This document shows, piece by piece, positions 27,277-35,916 of a DNA stretch of 64,000 bases (the first letter of the stretch is position 1; each line of letters begins with the position of its first letter). Source of the stretch: Paracoccaceae bacterium (GTDB lineage: Bacteria > Pseudomonadota > Alphaproteobacteria > Rhodobacterales > Rhodobacteraceae); NCBI GenBank assembly GCA_029244725.1, contig JAQWQJ010000089.1:124001-188000 (forward strand), in the 5' to 3' direction. The notes under the pieces were generated by a model. It was not told the origin of the DNA and did not search any database. It was given only the letters and a program-made list of their open reading frames with translations. A program made the translations under genes and the position numbers.

Positions 27277-27310
27277 GGGTTTCTCCTTCAGAGATGTTTT
27301 GCACTTTGGA

Positions 27311-28399
27311 TCAAGTCCAGAAGCTATCTTTCACAATGGCGTCTCGAACGCCGTCGGTTGTTTCTACTGTTAATTTCGTGCCGCCATTCCAATGAGATCG
27401 GTCAACCATCGCGATCGAGGCGTTGGTTTTGTGGTCGGGCGAGTATGTTGCCGTCGTGACCTGCCCGACCTGCCTACCGTTTGCCATCAAAGGCCAAGCC
27501 TCGCGAATACTTGGGATCGTTCCGATAATCTCAACCGCGCGAATTTGGCGTTTTGGCTCTGAGCGTTCTAGCAGGCGCTGTTTGCCGATATAGTCTTTAG
27601 GTGAGTTTACGAATTTCCCCAATCCGGCTTCAAACGGCGTGTTGGTGCGGTCGATGTCATTGCCATAGCTGAGAAGACCGGATTCAACACGTTCTTTCGT
27701 TGATGGGCACCCTGCCCGCACATCCAGATCCGCGCCCGCCTTAAACAATGCATCCCAAAGCGGCATCCCGTTTTCGCTGCCTTCAACATAGATTTCAAAG
27801 CCGCCCTGCTTTGAGTATCCTGAGCGCGCGACAACTAAGCTGACACCGTTGAATGCCAATCGCTTGTAGCGGAAGAACTTGATCGCTCTAACATCATCCC
27901 CAAACACGCGCGCCATCAGCTCGTCAGACTTTGGGCCCTGAACGCCAAGCGGGCTAACATCAGGTTCCCAAACATTTACATCAAGCTGTAGCGCATCCGC
28001 GACACCAAGAACGTATTGAATGTAGTCACTGTCAGCGACAGATATCCAATAATAATCAGGTGCCAACTTGACCAATACGGGATCGTTCAACATGCCGCCA
28101 TCTTTATCAATCGCGGGCATGTAATAGCATTGATCATCCGCCATTCGATCAAGATCACGCGGACTGAGGAGATCAAGAAGACGCCGCGCATCCGGACCTT
28201 GAACAGCGACTTGACGTTCACAAGACACATCCCACACCTGAACATGACGTTTCAGGTGATGATAATCTTCTTCTTCACTGCGAAAGACCGACGGCAGTAT
28301 CATATGGTTGTAAACCGTACAGACCTTCATACCGGCAGCCTCGACCCCTTTGGTGAATGGGGTCCAGCGGACACGGCGAGATGGGAAAATCGTGGCCAT
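27311..28399 (-). CDS. dmdA: Dimethylsulfoniopropionate demethylase DmdA
   Basis: A 362-residue GcvT/aminomethyltransferase-fold enzyme that moves a methyl group from DMSP to tetrahydrofolate, giving methylmercaptopropionate. It matches Roseobacter DmdA closely from memory: IFPSRRVRWTPF start, KVCTVYNHMILPSVF, HVQVWDVSCERQV, LLSPRDLDRMADDQCYYMPA, GYSKQGGFEIYVEG and VESGLLSYGNDI. The ATG has a TAAGGAG site. Adjacent acuI supports the assignment over a plain glycine cleavage T protein. The dmdBCD genes are not in this window. Confidence 0.95.
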   Translation of the reverse strand: MATIFPSRRVRWTPFTKGVEAAGMKVCTVYNHMILPSVFRSEEEDYHHLKRHVQVWDVSCERQVAVQGPDARRLLDLLSPRDLDRMADDQCYYMPAIDKDGGMLNDPVLVKLAPDYYWISVADSDYIQYVLGVADALQLDVNVWEPDVSPLGVQGPKSDELMARVFGDDVRAIKFFRYKRLAFNGVSLVVARSGYSKQGGFEIYVEGSENGMPLWDALFKAGADLDVRAGCPSTKERVESGLLSYGNDIDRTNTPFEAGLGKFVNSPKDYIGKQRLLERSEPKRQIRAVEIIGTIPSIREAWPLMANGRQVGQVTTATYSPDHKTNASIAMVDRSHWNGGTKLTVETTDGVRDAIVKDSFWT

Positions 28400-28425
28400 A
28401 TCAAATCTCCTTAAGTGTCAGGGCC

Positions 28426-29109
28426 TTAGCGAGGGCCCTTCCAATCAATTTGACAGATCTCGGCAGAGCGACCGTCAAAATCCCAAACACGACCAAAGGC
28501 GCGCACGCGACCTTGAGTTGCCGTCGCCACGGTAATATCCGGACCCATCCAGTATTTGGTGTTGGTCACGACTTGATCGCCGCCATCAGCACCAGGGACT
28601 GGTACAACAGCGCCTTGGATCTTCTTGCCAACCATCAAGCGGCGCGTTTTACCTTCGGTGGTGAACTCAACAGGAGCACGCTCTGCGCCGAGGAACTCGC
28701 TGACCAAGACCTTGAAAAGACCCGTTGTTCCGCGGGCTTTACCGCTGAAAATCTGGATTAAGCCGTGATAAGCCGCATGGCTTGCGCGATCATCAATATA
28801 GGCAGCGGCTTTCCAGTTTCCGCGCGCCATAAGACCGGGAATTTCCAGAACCAAGCCAACGTTCAAGCCACTAAGGTCTTCGTCGCCATAGTGCCCTGAA
28901 TCGATGCGCACACCGGCCCATGCCTGACAGTAACCTTCGGTCGGGGCATGATTGCCCAGTGAAACAACACAGGGGCAGAAAATCGTACAGTTACAGTTGA
29001 GGATCAATTCACCCTTGATCGCCCATGGCGTCAGCGCGTGATCCTTTTTCTCACCCATCGGGTGGCGATTGTCGATCCGTGCTGGAACGTCGATTTTTTC
29101 ATTGGCCAT
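28426..29109 (-). CDS. DUF1326 protein
   Basis: A 227-residue soluble protein of the DUF1326 family. The cysteine cluster LNCNCTIFCPCVVSLG (about residues 37-52) suggests metal or thiol chemistry. It is usually paired with a DUF2182 membrane protein, which is directly upstream here (16-base gap); dmdA is 26 bases downstream. The operon structure suggests a role tied to DMSP demethylation, perhaps handling metal or a reactive thiol such as methanethiol; that function is inference only. Confidence 0.85.
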   Translation of the reverse strand: MANEKIDVPARIDNRHPMGEKKDHALTPWAIKGELILNCNCTIFCPCVVSLGNHAPTEGYCQAWAGVRIDSGHYGDEDLSGLNVGLVLEIPGLMARGNWKAAAYIDDRASHAAYHGLIQIFSGKARGTTGLFKVLVSEFLGAERAPVEFTTEGKTRRLMVGKKIQGAVVPVPGADGGDQVVTNTKYWMGPDITVATATQGRVRAFGRVWDFDGRSAEICQIDWKGPR

Positions 29110-29125
29110 GCGTTCGGCTCCCTCT

Positions 29126-29887
29126 TCAAAATCCGGTGATAAGCATCCAAACGGACGCAGCTAAAAGTACAATGCCAAGCGGTGTGGATATGTATTTTCC
29201 AATCGCTGGCATTTTTTCGAAAATCATGATCACGGTGGCGAGGCCCATGAACGCAAGGCTCATCACGCCTCCGACGAAGCCCAACAACATCAACGCCCAG
29301 CAACACCCAAGACAAATCGCCCCGAGGCTGAGCCCCATGCGAAATGGCCCATCCTCCCAGCGTTCCATAAAAAAGGTGAGCGGCATACGACATTTGGACA
29401 GGCACGCGTCTTTGATCGGTGAGAATTGGTAGCCCCCAGCTAATGCAAGCAGGATCGCACTAAAAATTGCAGATTGACTGGTTCCAAACCCGTCCAATAG
29501 ACCGACGCGAAACAGGCCAATTTGAAGGCCTGCGGCGATAGCGGCAAAGCCAAGCCACACCGTTAGATAACCCAACACCAAGTTGATGAAATTGATATCG
29601 GTGTTTGCGCTGAGATCTTCATAAGTTGCGAAAGCGGGCAAGGCAGTAGGCAGCATCATCGCCGCAGACATTAGTGCCCACATAAAGAACAAACTGGGAT
29701 AACCGCTAAGATCAGGCGTGGCCAAACACAGCGATATCCAGAACTCGGCGCCGTATATCTGACCAAGCGCGCGCGTCTCTGCCGGCACGGCCATCAGCCA
29801 AAGCGCCGTCCAGCCACCCAAAATCAACGCAAACAAAAACAGCCAATGCGCTGCCCCCATTGCTCTGATCCGTGTTGCCAACATCAT
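29126..29887 (-). CDS. DUF2182 membrane protein, predicted metal-binding
   Basis: A 253-residue membrane protein with about seven hydrophobic helices. DUF2182 features are FFMWALMSAAMMLPTALP and the cysteine motifs KDACLSKCRMP and LGCCWALM. The family is annotated as a predicted metal-binding integral membrane protein. It is the first gene of the dmdA operon and starts 54 bases from the divergent gntR gene, with the palindromic operator between them. Confidence 0.85.
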   Translation of the reverse strand: MMLATRIRAMGAAHWLFLFALILGGWTALWLMAVPAETRALGQIYGAEFWISLCLATPDLSGYPSLFFMWALMSAAMMLPTALPAFATYEDLSANTDINFINLVLGYLTVWLGFAAIAAGLQIGLFRVGLLDGFGTSQSAIFSAILLALAGGYQFSPIKDACLSKCRMPLTFFMERWEDGPFRMGLSLGAICLGCCWALMLLGFVGGVMSLAFMGLATVIMIFEKMPAIGKYISTPLGIVLLAASVWMLITGF

Positions 29888-29916
29888 ATTCTCCGACTCA
29901 AGCCTTGCATTCCAAA

Positions 29917-29940
29917 TGTCAGACTTTTAAATGTCTGACA
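29917..29940. promoter_or_regulatory. Palindromic operator of the dmd operon/gntR
   Basis: A perfect inverted repeat, TGTCAGAC-N8-GTCTGACA (arms 29917-29924 and 29933-29940), lies in the 54-base gap between the DUF2182 gene and gntR, touching the gntR start codon. It is the natural candidate binding site for the GntR regulator controlling both directions. Confidence 0.7.
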
Positions 29941-29941
29941 A

Positions 29942-30676
29942 ATGAAAATTGATCCGAACGCTACGTCAGACCTCTCGGCCCAGATCGCCAAAGCCATCCG
30001 CGATAGCATCGTAGAAGGCCGCTTAATCGTCGATGAACGCCTGCCGTCCGAAGCCGAAATGGCCGAGCAATTCAAAGTATCCCGCGCAACTGTCCGCGAA
30101 GCGTTGAAGCGTCTGGCCGCTCAATCGTTGATACGCACCCAACGCGGCGCCTTTGGTGGCGCCTTCGTCAACAAACTCAGCTTTGAGGAGGCTTACGGCC
30201 AACAGGTCACCACGTCGACGCTGCTGATCTCGATGAACGAAGTCAGCTTTGAAACAGCTTGCGAGGCCAGATATACCTTAGAGAGGGCCTGTGCGCCCCT
30301 TGCCGCCCAACGACGACTTCCCGATCATCTTGCTGATATGCGTGCTGAAATCGTGCGCCAAGGTCAACCGGGCCTGACGGATGAACGCTTTTGCGCCTCC
30401 GACGTCGCCTTCCACCGTGCACTGGTCAACGCCGCCGGTAATCCCGTGCTGGCGTTCCAGCTTGCAGGCGCAGTTGAGGGCATGCAGCCTTTGATGAATA
30501 TGATCACCTTCACGGCACGGTCTCGCGAACGGATTATCGACCTGCACACCAATATTGCCGATGCAATCGAAGCGAAATCCGCCGCACCAGCCGACGAAGC
30601 CCTAGGCGAATTGGCGCGCTATACAGTCGAACTCGCTCAAGGCGTTTTCGACGAACGTGCAAAATCCCGCCCTTGA
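29942..30676 (+). CDS. GntR/FadR-family regulator of the dmd operon
   Basis: A 244-residue regulator. The N-terminal winged helix includes LPSEAEMAEQFKVSRATVREALKRLAAQSLI (about residues 36-66). A FadR-type all-helical C-terminal domain follows, with a candidate metal/ligand site in SDVAFHRALVNAAGN and TNIADAI (D...H...H positions). It is divergent from the dmdA operon, and an inverted repeat abuts its ATG, so no normal ribosome site is possible; translation may be leaderless. A GntR regulator beside dmdA is known in Ruegeria. Confidence 0.85.
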   Translation: MKIDPNATSDLSAQIAKAIRDSIVEGRLIVDERLPSEAEMAEQFKVSRATVREALKRLAAQSLIRTQRGAFGGAFVNKLSFEEAYGQQVTTSTLLISMNEVSFETACEARYTLERACAPLAAQRRLPDHLADMRAEIVRQGQPGLTDERFCASDVAFHRALVNAAGNPVLAFQLAGAVEGMQPLMNMITFTARSRERIIDLHTNIADAIEAKSAAPADEALGELARYTVELAQGVFDERAKSRP

Positions 30677-30787
30677 CTATATCTTGTCAAGAAAACCATT
30701 GGCGATGAATTAGCCAGAGGCAAAGCGGAGGCAAAGCCCCTTTTAGGAAGCTATGCGCAAATCGAGCGGCGCAATTCGTTTCAGCGA

Positions 30788-30816
30788 TTGCGAATCCCAA
30801 GTTGCGTACCTATATT
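30788..30816 (+). promoter_or_regulatory. Probable promoter of ssrA
   Basis: A TTGCGA -35 box (30788-30793) and a TATATT -10 box (30811-30816) are separated by exactly 17 bases. Transcription would start near 30823, just before the acceptor piece of the tmRNA. Confidence 0.65.
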
Positions 30817-30840
30817 CAACCTGTCCCCTCGGGGAATATG

Positions 30841-31136
30841 GACATAAACGCGCTCGTAATAAGCGGATCGGACCCGGGGGCGGTACCCGGCGTCTCCACC
30901 AAATATCCCGTCATTTGGGGGATCATGGGGACGAAATAGGATCGACGGACGTCTAAAGGTGTTAGCTTTGTCTCGGCTGTCTGCCACCGATATCGGCGAA
31001 ACTTGTACAATTGCAAATGACAATCGTGCTCCAGCAATGGCTATGGCTGCTTAAGCAGTCCTGGTCGCTGAAACCTAAGTCCTAGCGCCTTGCAGCGTTA
31101 GGCGGGGTTCGCAGGCACCTGGCAACAGAAGCCTGC
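30841..31136 (+). ncRNA. ssrA: tmRNA, circularly permuted two-piece form
   Basis: The acceptor half comes first. Its T arm is CCGGG-GGCGGTA-CCCGG and it ends CGTCTCC-ACCA at 30901. After a short spacer the coding half begins GGGGACG (30927), which pairs with CGTCTCC as a seven-base acceptor stem with one G-U pair. The tag reading frame (31013-31054) encodes ANDNRAPAMAMAA followed by TAA. A pseudoknot region follows and the RNA ends near the GCAGGC/GCCTGC stem at about 31136. Permuted two-piece tmRNA is typical of alphaproteobacteria. The outer ends are approximate. Confidence 0.93.
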
Positions 31137-31271
31137 ACTTTACCAACATTCCGTTACTTGACCGATGTGAATGCACGCTATATCGATTCCGCATGGGGTT
31201 TCACCGCGAACACCTCGTGAGGCCAAGGCCGAAGTTCGCATGTTTACCTTCAGCAAAGGAGACATGCATCT

Positions 31272-32090
31272 ATGCCTGCCCCAAATGAAATCACCACGCC
31301 CCAACTTCTTCGTTTGATCGGTACACCCGATTGTCCAGCATTGGTCGATATTTGCATTGAAGCAGATCATCTTGCAGACCCTTATTTAATTCCTGGGTCA
31401 TTTCGCCATAACTTTAACGACATTTCTGGCTTAGTTGAGCGTCTCAACGGGCAGCCTTGTGTCATCATTTGCCAAAAAGGCAAGAAACTAAGCCAAGGTT
31501 TGACGGCGTGGTTAAATTCTGACGGCATAAATGCGCAATACCTTAAAGGCGGCAGGTTGGCTTGGATTGCAGACCAAGCAGCGCCAAGAATTGCAGCAAA
31601 GGCGCATCCAATTGAAGGCACCTCGCCATCGATTTGGGTTACCCGTCATCGGCCAAAAATAGATCGTATAGCCTGTCCTTGGCTTATCCAAAGGTTCGTG
31701 GATCCGAAAGCACGATTTCTGTTTGTGGCACCAAGTGAAGTGCAAGAGGTTGCAAATCGATTTGGCGCGCAGCCTTTTGACATTGAAGGCGTGCACTGGT
31801 CACACCGTGGCGAATTATGCACATTTGACGTGATGTTGGACGAGTTCGGTTTGAGGACAAAAGCCTTAGACGAACTATCTTTGGTCATACGCGCCGCCGA
31901 TACCAACAGACATGACCTGCATCCAGCAGCGGCTGGTTTGTTGGCTGTGTCAGTTGGTCTTTCGAAGCAATATCGAAATGATGTTGAACAGCTTAGGGCC
32001 GGATTAAACATTTATGATGCGTTGTATCTCTGGGCACGAGATGGACAAAGCGAACAACATGATTGGCCAAATTCGCGGGGCAATTCGTGA
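31272..32090 (+). CDS. chrB: Rhodanese-ChrB chromate resistance fusion
   Basis: A 272-residue protein. Residues 1-105 are rhodanese-like, with the active-site cysteine C67 in CQKGKK. The C-terminal half is a ChrB domain, seen in WVTRHRPKIDRIACPWLIQRFVDPKARFLFV and the later HDLHPAAAGLLAVSVGLS block. ChrB proteins sense or detoxify chromate, and this one precedes chrA, the transporter. A ribosome site AAGGAG lies 12 bases before the ATG. The 3' end overlaps chrA by 4 bases. Confidence 0.88.
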   Translation: MPAPNEITTPQLLRLIGTPDCPALVDICIEADHLADPYLIPGSFRHNFNDISGLVERLNGQPCVIICQKGKKLSQGLTAWLNSDGINAQYLKGGRLAWIADQAAPRIAAKAHPIEGTSPSIWVTRHRPKIDRIACPWLIQRFVDPKARFLFVAPSEVQEVANRFGAQPFDIEGVHWSHRGELCTFDVMLDEFGLRTKALDELSLVIRAADTNRHDLHPAAAGLLAVSVGLSKQYRNDVEQLRAGLNIYDALYLWARDGQSEQHDWPNSRGNS

Positions 32091-33331
32091 CAAGCTTTTC
32101 CGATCTGTTCAGGGTGTTTGGCCGCATTGGTCTGACGTCCTTTGGGGGGCCGGCGGCCCAAATTTCGCTGATCCACAAAGAGCTGGTCGACGATCGCCCT
32201 TGGTTAACTGAGAAAGAATTTCTATCCGCTCTTTCATTCTGCATGCTGCTTCCCGGTCCCGAAGCGATGCAACTTGCCACTTATTGCGGGTGGAAAATGC
32301 GCGGTACATTAGGCGGATTGATCGCGGGATTGCTATTCGTGCTACCCGGCGCTGCAATCATAATGGTGCTGGCTCTGGGGTATGCGGCTTGGGGTGATTT
32401 TCCAGTCACTCAATCCATTTTCCTCGGCATCAAAGCGACTGTCATCGTGATCGTCCTTCAAGCTTTGTTCAAACTCTCCAAAAAGGCGTTAAAATCCACC
32501 GACAGCAAGTTAATTGCTTTGCTGTCCTTTGCAGGAATTTTCCTGTTAAACGCGCCTTTCCCGCTTATAATTTTGGCTGCCGGTCTTTGGGGTGCCTTTA
32601 AACGTTCAGACGCCGTGCCTGTTCAAGCTAAATTGCCGGCATTCGCAACAACGCTAAAAACGATTCTGGTGTGGACCGTCATTTGGGCCCTGCCCTTTTT
32701 CGCCCTGTGGGTATTCAATGCCAGTTTCTTGACCGAAATAGCCGAGTTCTTTTCGCTGCTTGCTGTCGTCACATTCGGTGGTGCCTACGCAGTGCTCGCC
32801 TATATGACCCAAGCAGTTGTGGGTGACTTTGGTTGGTTAAACACCGCGGAAATGATTGATGCTTTAGGGCTGGCCGAAACAACACCGGGGCCGCTTATCT
32901 TAGTGACAGAGTTCGTTGGCATACTCGCTGGCACCAAAACAGCAGGCGTTGGCCTTGGTTTGATAGCGGGTCTGGTGACGCTTTGGGTTACTTTTGCGCC
33001 CTGTTTTCTGTGGATATTTGTAGGTGCACCCTACATTGATTGGCTTTCAGCGCAGCCACGGATCAACAACGCTCTTTCGTCAATTTCAGCAGCCGTCGTT
33101 GGCGTGATTTTTAATCTTTCAGTCTGGTTCGCACTGAATGTCTATTTTAATTCCGTTACTCAGTTGTCCATTGGCCCGTTTGAATTTCCATATCCCGACA
33201 TTTTCACTCTATCACTTTTGGCCGTCATGCTTTCGATTATTGCAGCCATAGTCATGCTTGTCCTAAAGCGTTCAATCATCCAATCACTCTTGGTAATGGG
33301 ATGCCTTGGATTTATCGTTTCATTTTTCTGA
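32087..33331 (+). CDS. chrA: Chromate transporter ChrA
   Basis: A 414-residue CHR-family membrane protein with two homologous halves. Each half begins with the family glycine motif: LTSFGGPAAQISLIH near the start, and VVTFGGAYAVLAYMTQ in the middle; LLPGPEAMQ and TTPGPLILVTEF are also diagnostic. It exports chromate and possibly sulfate-like oxyanions. I place the start at GTG 32087, which overlaps the chrB stop as GTGA; an in-frame TTG at 32063 would extend it by eight residues. Confidence 0.9.
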   Translation: MTSFSDLFRVFGRIGLTSFGGPAAQISLIHKELVDDRPWLTEKEFLSALSFCMLLPGPEAMQLATYCGWKMRGTLGGLIAGLLFVLPGAAIIMVLALGYAAWGDFPVTQSIFLGIKATVIVIVLQALFKLSKKALKSTDSKLIALLSFAGIFLLNAPFPLIILAAGLWGAFKRSDAVPVQAKLPAFATTLKTILVWTVIWALPFFALWVFNASFLTEIAEFFSLLAVVTFGGAYAVLAYMTQAVVGDFGWLNTAEMIDALGLAETTPGPLILVTEFVGILAGTKTAGVGLGLIAGLVTLWVTFAPCFLWIFVGAPYIDWLSAQPRINNALSSISAAVVGVIFNLSVWFALNVYFNSVTQLSIGPFEFPYPDIFTLSLLAVMLSIIAAIVMLVLKRSIIQSLLVMGCLGFIVSFF

Positions 33332-33409
33332 TGACAAAACGTCGAACCGGTCTTTCGTTTCCCAGCGTTTTCCATATGATTTAAAGCACAGGTTATGGGA
33401 GACCCGATT

Positions 33410-33877
33410 ATGTGGGAAAAGATAGATTACGGTCACTTGATGCACAGCGCCATGCGCTCACTTATTCGCAAAGTCTTGACCGAAGTCTCAAAAGAAGGAC
33501 TTCCCGGAGAGCATCACTTTTTCATCACATTCGACACCCTTCATCCGGATGTCGAGTTCGCAGATTGGTTGTCGGATCGCTACCCCACCGAAATGACAAT
33601 TGTTATGCAGCATTGGTTCGATAATCTCGACGTCGGAGAGACCGGATTTGCCGTCACGTTGAATTTCGGCGATTCACCAGAACCACTATACATCCCCTAT
33701 GACGCGATTAAGACATTCGTCGACCCATCGGTAGAATTCGGGCTACGCTTTGAGTCGCAAGACGAAGACGAAGATTCGCCCATCGAAATCGTAGAAGACG
33801 AAGCACCCATGAGTGAGGATGTGAAAGAAGAGCATAAAGACGCTGACGTTGTTAGCCTTGATAAGTTCCGTAAATGA
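33410..33877 (+). CDS. sspB: ClpXP adaptor SspB, alphaproteobacterial type
   Basis: A 155-residue protein, from ATG 33410 behind a GGGAG site. The SspB fold is recognised by GLPGEHHFFITFDTLHPDVEFADWL, MTIVMQHWFDNL and FAVTLNFGDSPEPLYIPYDAIKTFVDPSVEFGL. The C-terminus is acidic with a terminal VVSLDKFRK module, the usual ClpX-binding peptide. SspB delivers ssrA-tagged proteins to ClpXP; its tmRNA partner is only 2.3 kb upstream, separated by chrBA. Confidence 0.92.
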   Translation: MWEKIDYGHLMHSAMRSLIRKVLTEVSKEGLPGEHHFFITFDTLHPDVEFADWLSDRYPTEMTIVMQHWFDNLDVGETGFAVTLNFGDSPEPLYIPYDAIKTFVDPSVEFGLRFESQDEDEDSPIEIVEDEAPMSEDVKEEHKDADVVSLDKFRK

Positions 33878-34012
33878 GTACCGTTTTAAAGTGATCGACT
33901 CAGAATAATTTTACTATTTGCTCATGATTGCGCTAACCATTCGTCAACTTGCAATTGCCCCTCTCCCCGCTGACCGGTATTGTATACCAAAGTATTCAAT
34001 CAGGAGCTTGCT

Positions 34013-35407
34013 ATGACAGCAACACGCACAGAAACCGACAGCTTCGGCCCTCTTGAAGTTCCCGCGGACAAATACTGGGGCGCGCAAACACAACGCTCGA
34101 TCATCAATTTCCCAATTGGTTGGGAAAAGCAACCAGTGGCTATTGTGCGCGCATTGGGCGTAATCAAGAAGGCCTGCGCTATGGCCAACCAAGAGCTTGG
34201 CAATCTTGATTCTGAACGCGCTTCAGCAATCATCCAAGCAGCTGGCGAAGTTCACAAAGGCGACTTCGACGACAACTTCCCACTCGTAGTTTGGCAAACA
34301 GGCTCGGGCACTCAGTCGAACATGAATTCGAACGAAGTCATTGCGAACCGCGCAATTGAGATCATGGGCGGCGTCATTGGCTCGAAGGATCCAGTTCACC
34401 CAAACGATCACTGCAACATGGGGCAATCTTCAAACGATACATTCCCCACAGCTATGCATCTTGCAACCGCAATGATGGCCCATGACGTTCTGTTGCCTGG
34501 TCTCGAAAAGCTTCATGCCGCGATGCAGACAAAAGTAGAAGAATTCGACGGCATCATCAAAATTGGACGCACGCATACGCAAGACGCTACGCCTTTGACG
34601 CTTTCTCAGGAATTCTCTGGGTATACTCACCAAATAGCCATGGGTATTCAACGCGTTAAAGACGCTCTTGGCAGGATTTATGAGCTTGCCCAAGGTGGGA
34701 CGGCTGTTGGAACTGGATTAAATACCCAGGTTGGCTGGGACAAAATGGTCGCTGCAAACATGGCCGAAATTACCGGTTTGCCGTTCGTAACAGCACCCAA
34801 CAAATTCGAGGCCCTCGCCGCCCATGACGCCATGGTTGAGATTTCAGGCGCATTGAAAACCGTCGCATCATCTCTGTTCAAAATCGCTAACGACATCCGC
34901 CTTCTTGGTTCCGGACCACGCTGTGGTCTCGGCGAATTGATCCTGCCTGAGAATGAGCCCGGATCCTCGATTATGCCGGGCAAAGTGAATCCAACTCAAT
35001 GCGAAGCGCTTACGCAGGTCTGCATTCACGTTATGGGCAACGATGCCGCTGTCGGTTTCGCAGGTTCGCAAGGTCATTTTGAGTTAAACGTATATAAGCC
35101 AATGATGGCGTATAACGTATTGCAATCCATGCAATTATTGGGTGACGCATCCTCAACGTTCACTGATAATTTGGTAGTCGGACTGCAGGCAGACAAAGAT
35201 CGTATCGAAAAATTAATGCGAGAATCCTTGATGTTGGTGACGGCCCTCGCCCCCCAAATTGGCTACGATAACGCGACAACCGTAGCGAAGACTGCACACA
35301 AAAACAAAACTACCTTGAAAGAGGAAGCGATGCGTCTCGGTTTTGTGGATGAAGAAACCTTTGAACGTGTGGTGCGTCCTGAAAACATGGTTGGACCAAA
35401 ACCTTAA
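34013..35407 (+). CDS. fumC: Class II fumarate hydratase
   Basis: Fumarase C, 464 residues, interconverts fumarate and malate in the TCA cycle. The superfamily signature [11 protein letters not shown] is present, as are [24 protein letters not shown] near the N-terminus and the [15 protein letters not shown] block. An AGGAG site precedes the ATG at 34013; the longer open frame to 33980 has none. A rho-independent terminator follows, and sspB precedes it as in many roseobacters. Confidence 0.95.
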   Translation: MTATRTETDSFGPLEVPADKYWGAQTQRSIINFPIGWEKQPVAIVRALGVIKKACAMANQELGNLDSERASAIIQAAGEVHKGDFDDNFPLVVWQTGSGTQSNMNSNEVIANRAIEIMGGVIGSKDPVHPNDHCNMGQSSNDTFPTAMHLATAMMAHDVLLPGLEKLHAAMQTKVEEFDGIIKIGRTHTQDATPLTLSQEFSGYTHQIAMGIQRVKDALGRIYELAQGGTAVGTGLNTQVGWDKMVAANMAEITGLPFVTAPNKFEALAAHDAMVEISGALKTVASSLFKIANDIRLLGSGPRCGLGELILPENEPGSSIMPGKVNPTQCEALTQVCIHVMGNDAAVGFAGSQGHFELNVYKPMMAYNVLQSMQLLGDASSTFTDNLVVGLQADKDRIEKLMRESLMLVTALAPQIGYDNATTVAKTAHKNKTTLKEEAMRLGFVDEETFERVVRPENMVGPKP

Positions 35408-35430
35408 TCGCCCAATCATACAAGATTTTG

Positions 35431-35464
35431 ACCGCAGCGCCTCATTGCGCTGCGGTTTCGTTTT
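35431..35464 (+). terminator. Rho-independent terminator of fumC
   Basis: A ten-pair stem ACCGCAGCGC/GCGCTGCGGT with loop CTCATT is followed by TTCGTTTT, 23 bases after the fumC stop. Confidence 0.85.
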
Positions 35465-35518
35465 GTACTTTCGACTCTTAGGTATAATCTGACCGCAAGA
35501 AATTACATTGGTGCATCT

Positions 35519-35698
35519 ATGGCGGATAATATAGTTAACTTAAATAAAGCTAGAAAAGCCAAAGTCGCCCGTGACAAAACTAAAATAGCCGCCGAAAACT
35601 CTATAAAATTTGGCCGCAGCAAATCTGAAAAACAGCAAGATAGGGCGAATAACAGTCATGCTGACCGCTTCTTAGACGAACACAAGCGCGAAGAATGA
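35519..35698 (+). CDS. DUF4169 small protein
   Basis: A 59-residue, highly charged protein matching the DUF4169 pattern: NIVNLNKARKAKVARDK, then KFGRSKSEKQ, and a DRFLDEHKREE end. It overlaps the following ribbon-helix-helix gene by four bases (ATGA) and lies downstream of fumC, the arrangement I know from other Rhodobacterales. No function is known; it is likely cytoplasmic and helical. Confidence 0.8.
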   Translation: MADNIVNLNKARKAKVARDKTKIAAENSIKFGRSKSEKQQDRANNSHADRFLDEHKREE

Positions 35699-35916
35699 GC
35701 AAACGTCCGATCAAACACTCCGTAACTCTACGTGGCCACCGAACAAGCATCAGCCTTGAACCCGCATTTTGGGAAGCATTTCGCAATATCGCCACCGAAA
35801 AAGCAGTGCCCATCAACGCCCTTACGGCTGAAATTGATGCTAAACGAGGGCTTGAATGTGGCCTTGCATCAGCTATTCGCGTCTACGTCCTGGAATGGCA
35901 CCAAAGATCTCAGTGA
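35695..35916 (+). CDS. Ribbon-helix-helix domain protein
   Basis: A 73-residue protein with the RHH-like pattern KHSVTLRGHRTSISLEPAFWEAFRNIA followed by LASAIRVYVLEW. This family of small putative DNA-binding proteins regularly follows DUF4169 near fumC. It is translationally coupled to that gene and ends 7 bases inside the convergent cckA frame. A transcriptional role is inferred from fold only. Confidence 0.8.
   Translation: MSKRPIKHSVTLRGHRTSISLEPAFWEAFRNIATEKAVPINALTAEIDAKRGLECGLASAIRVYVLEWHQRSQ

Noticed and set aside
30753-31370. Short open frames between gntR and chrB
   Set aside because: The region is occupied by the permuted tmRNA gene and its promoter; the frames have no ribosome sites.
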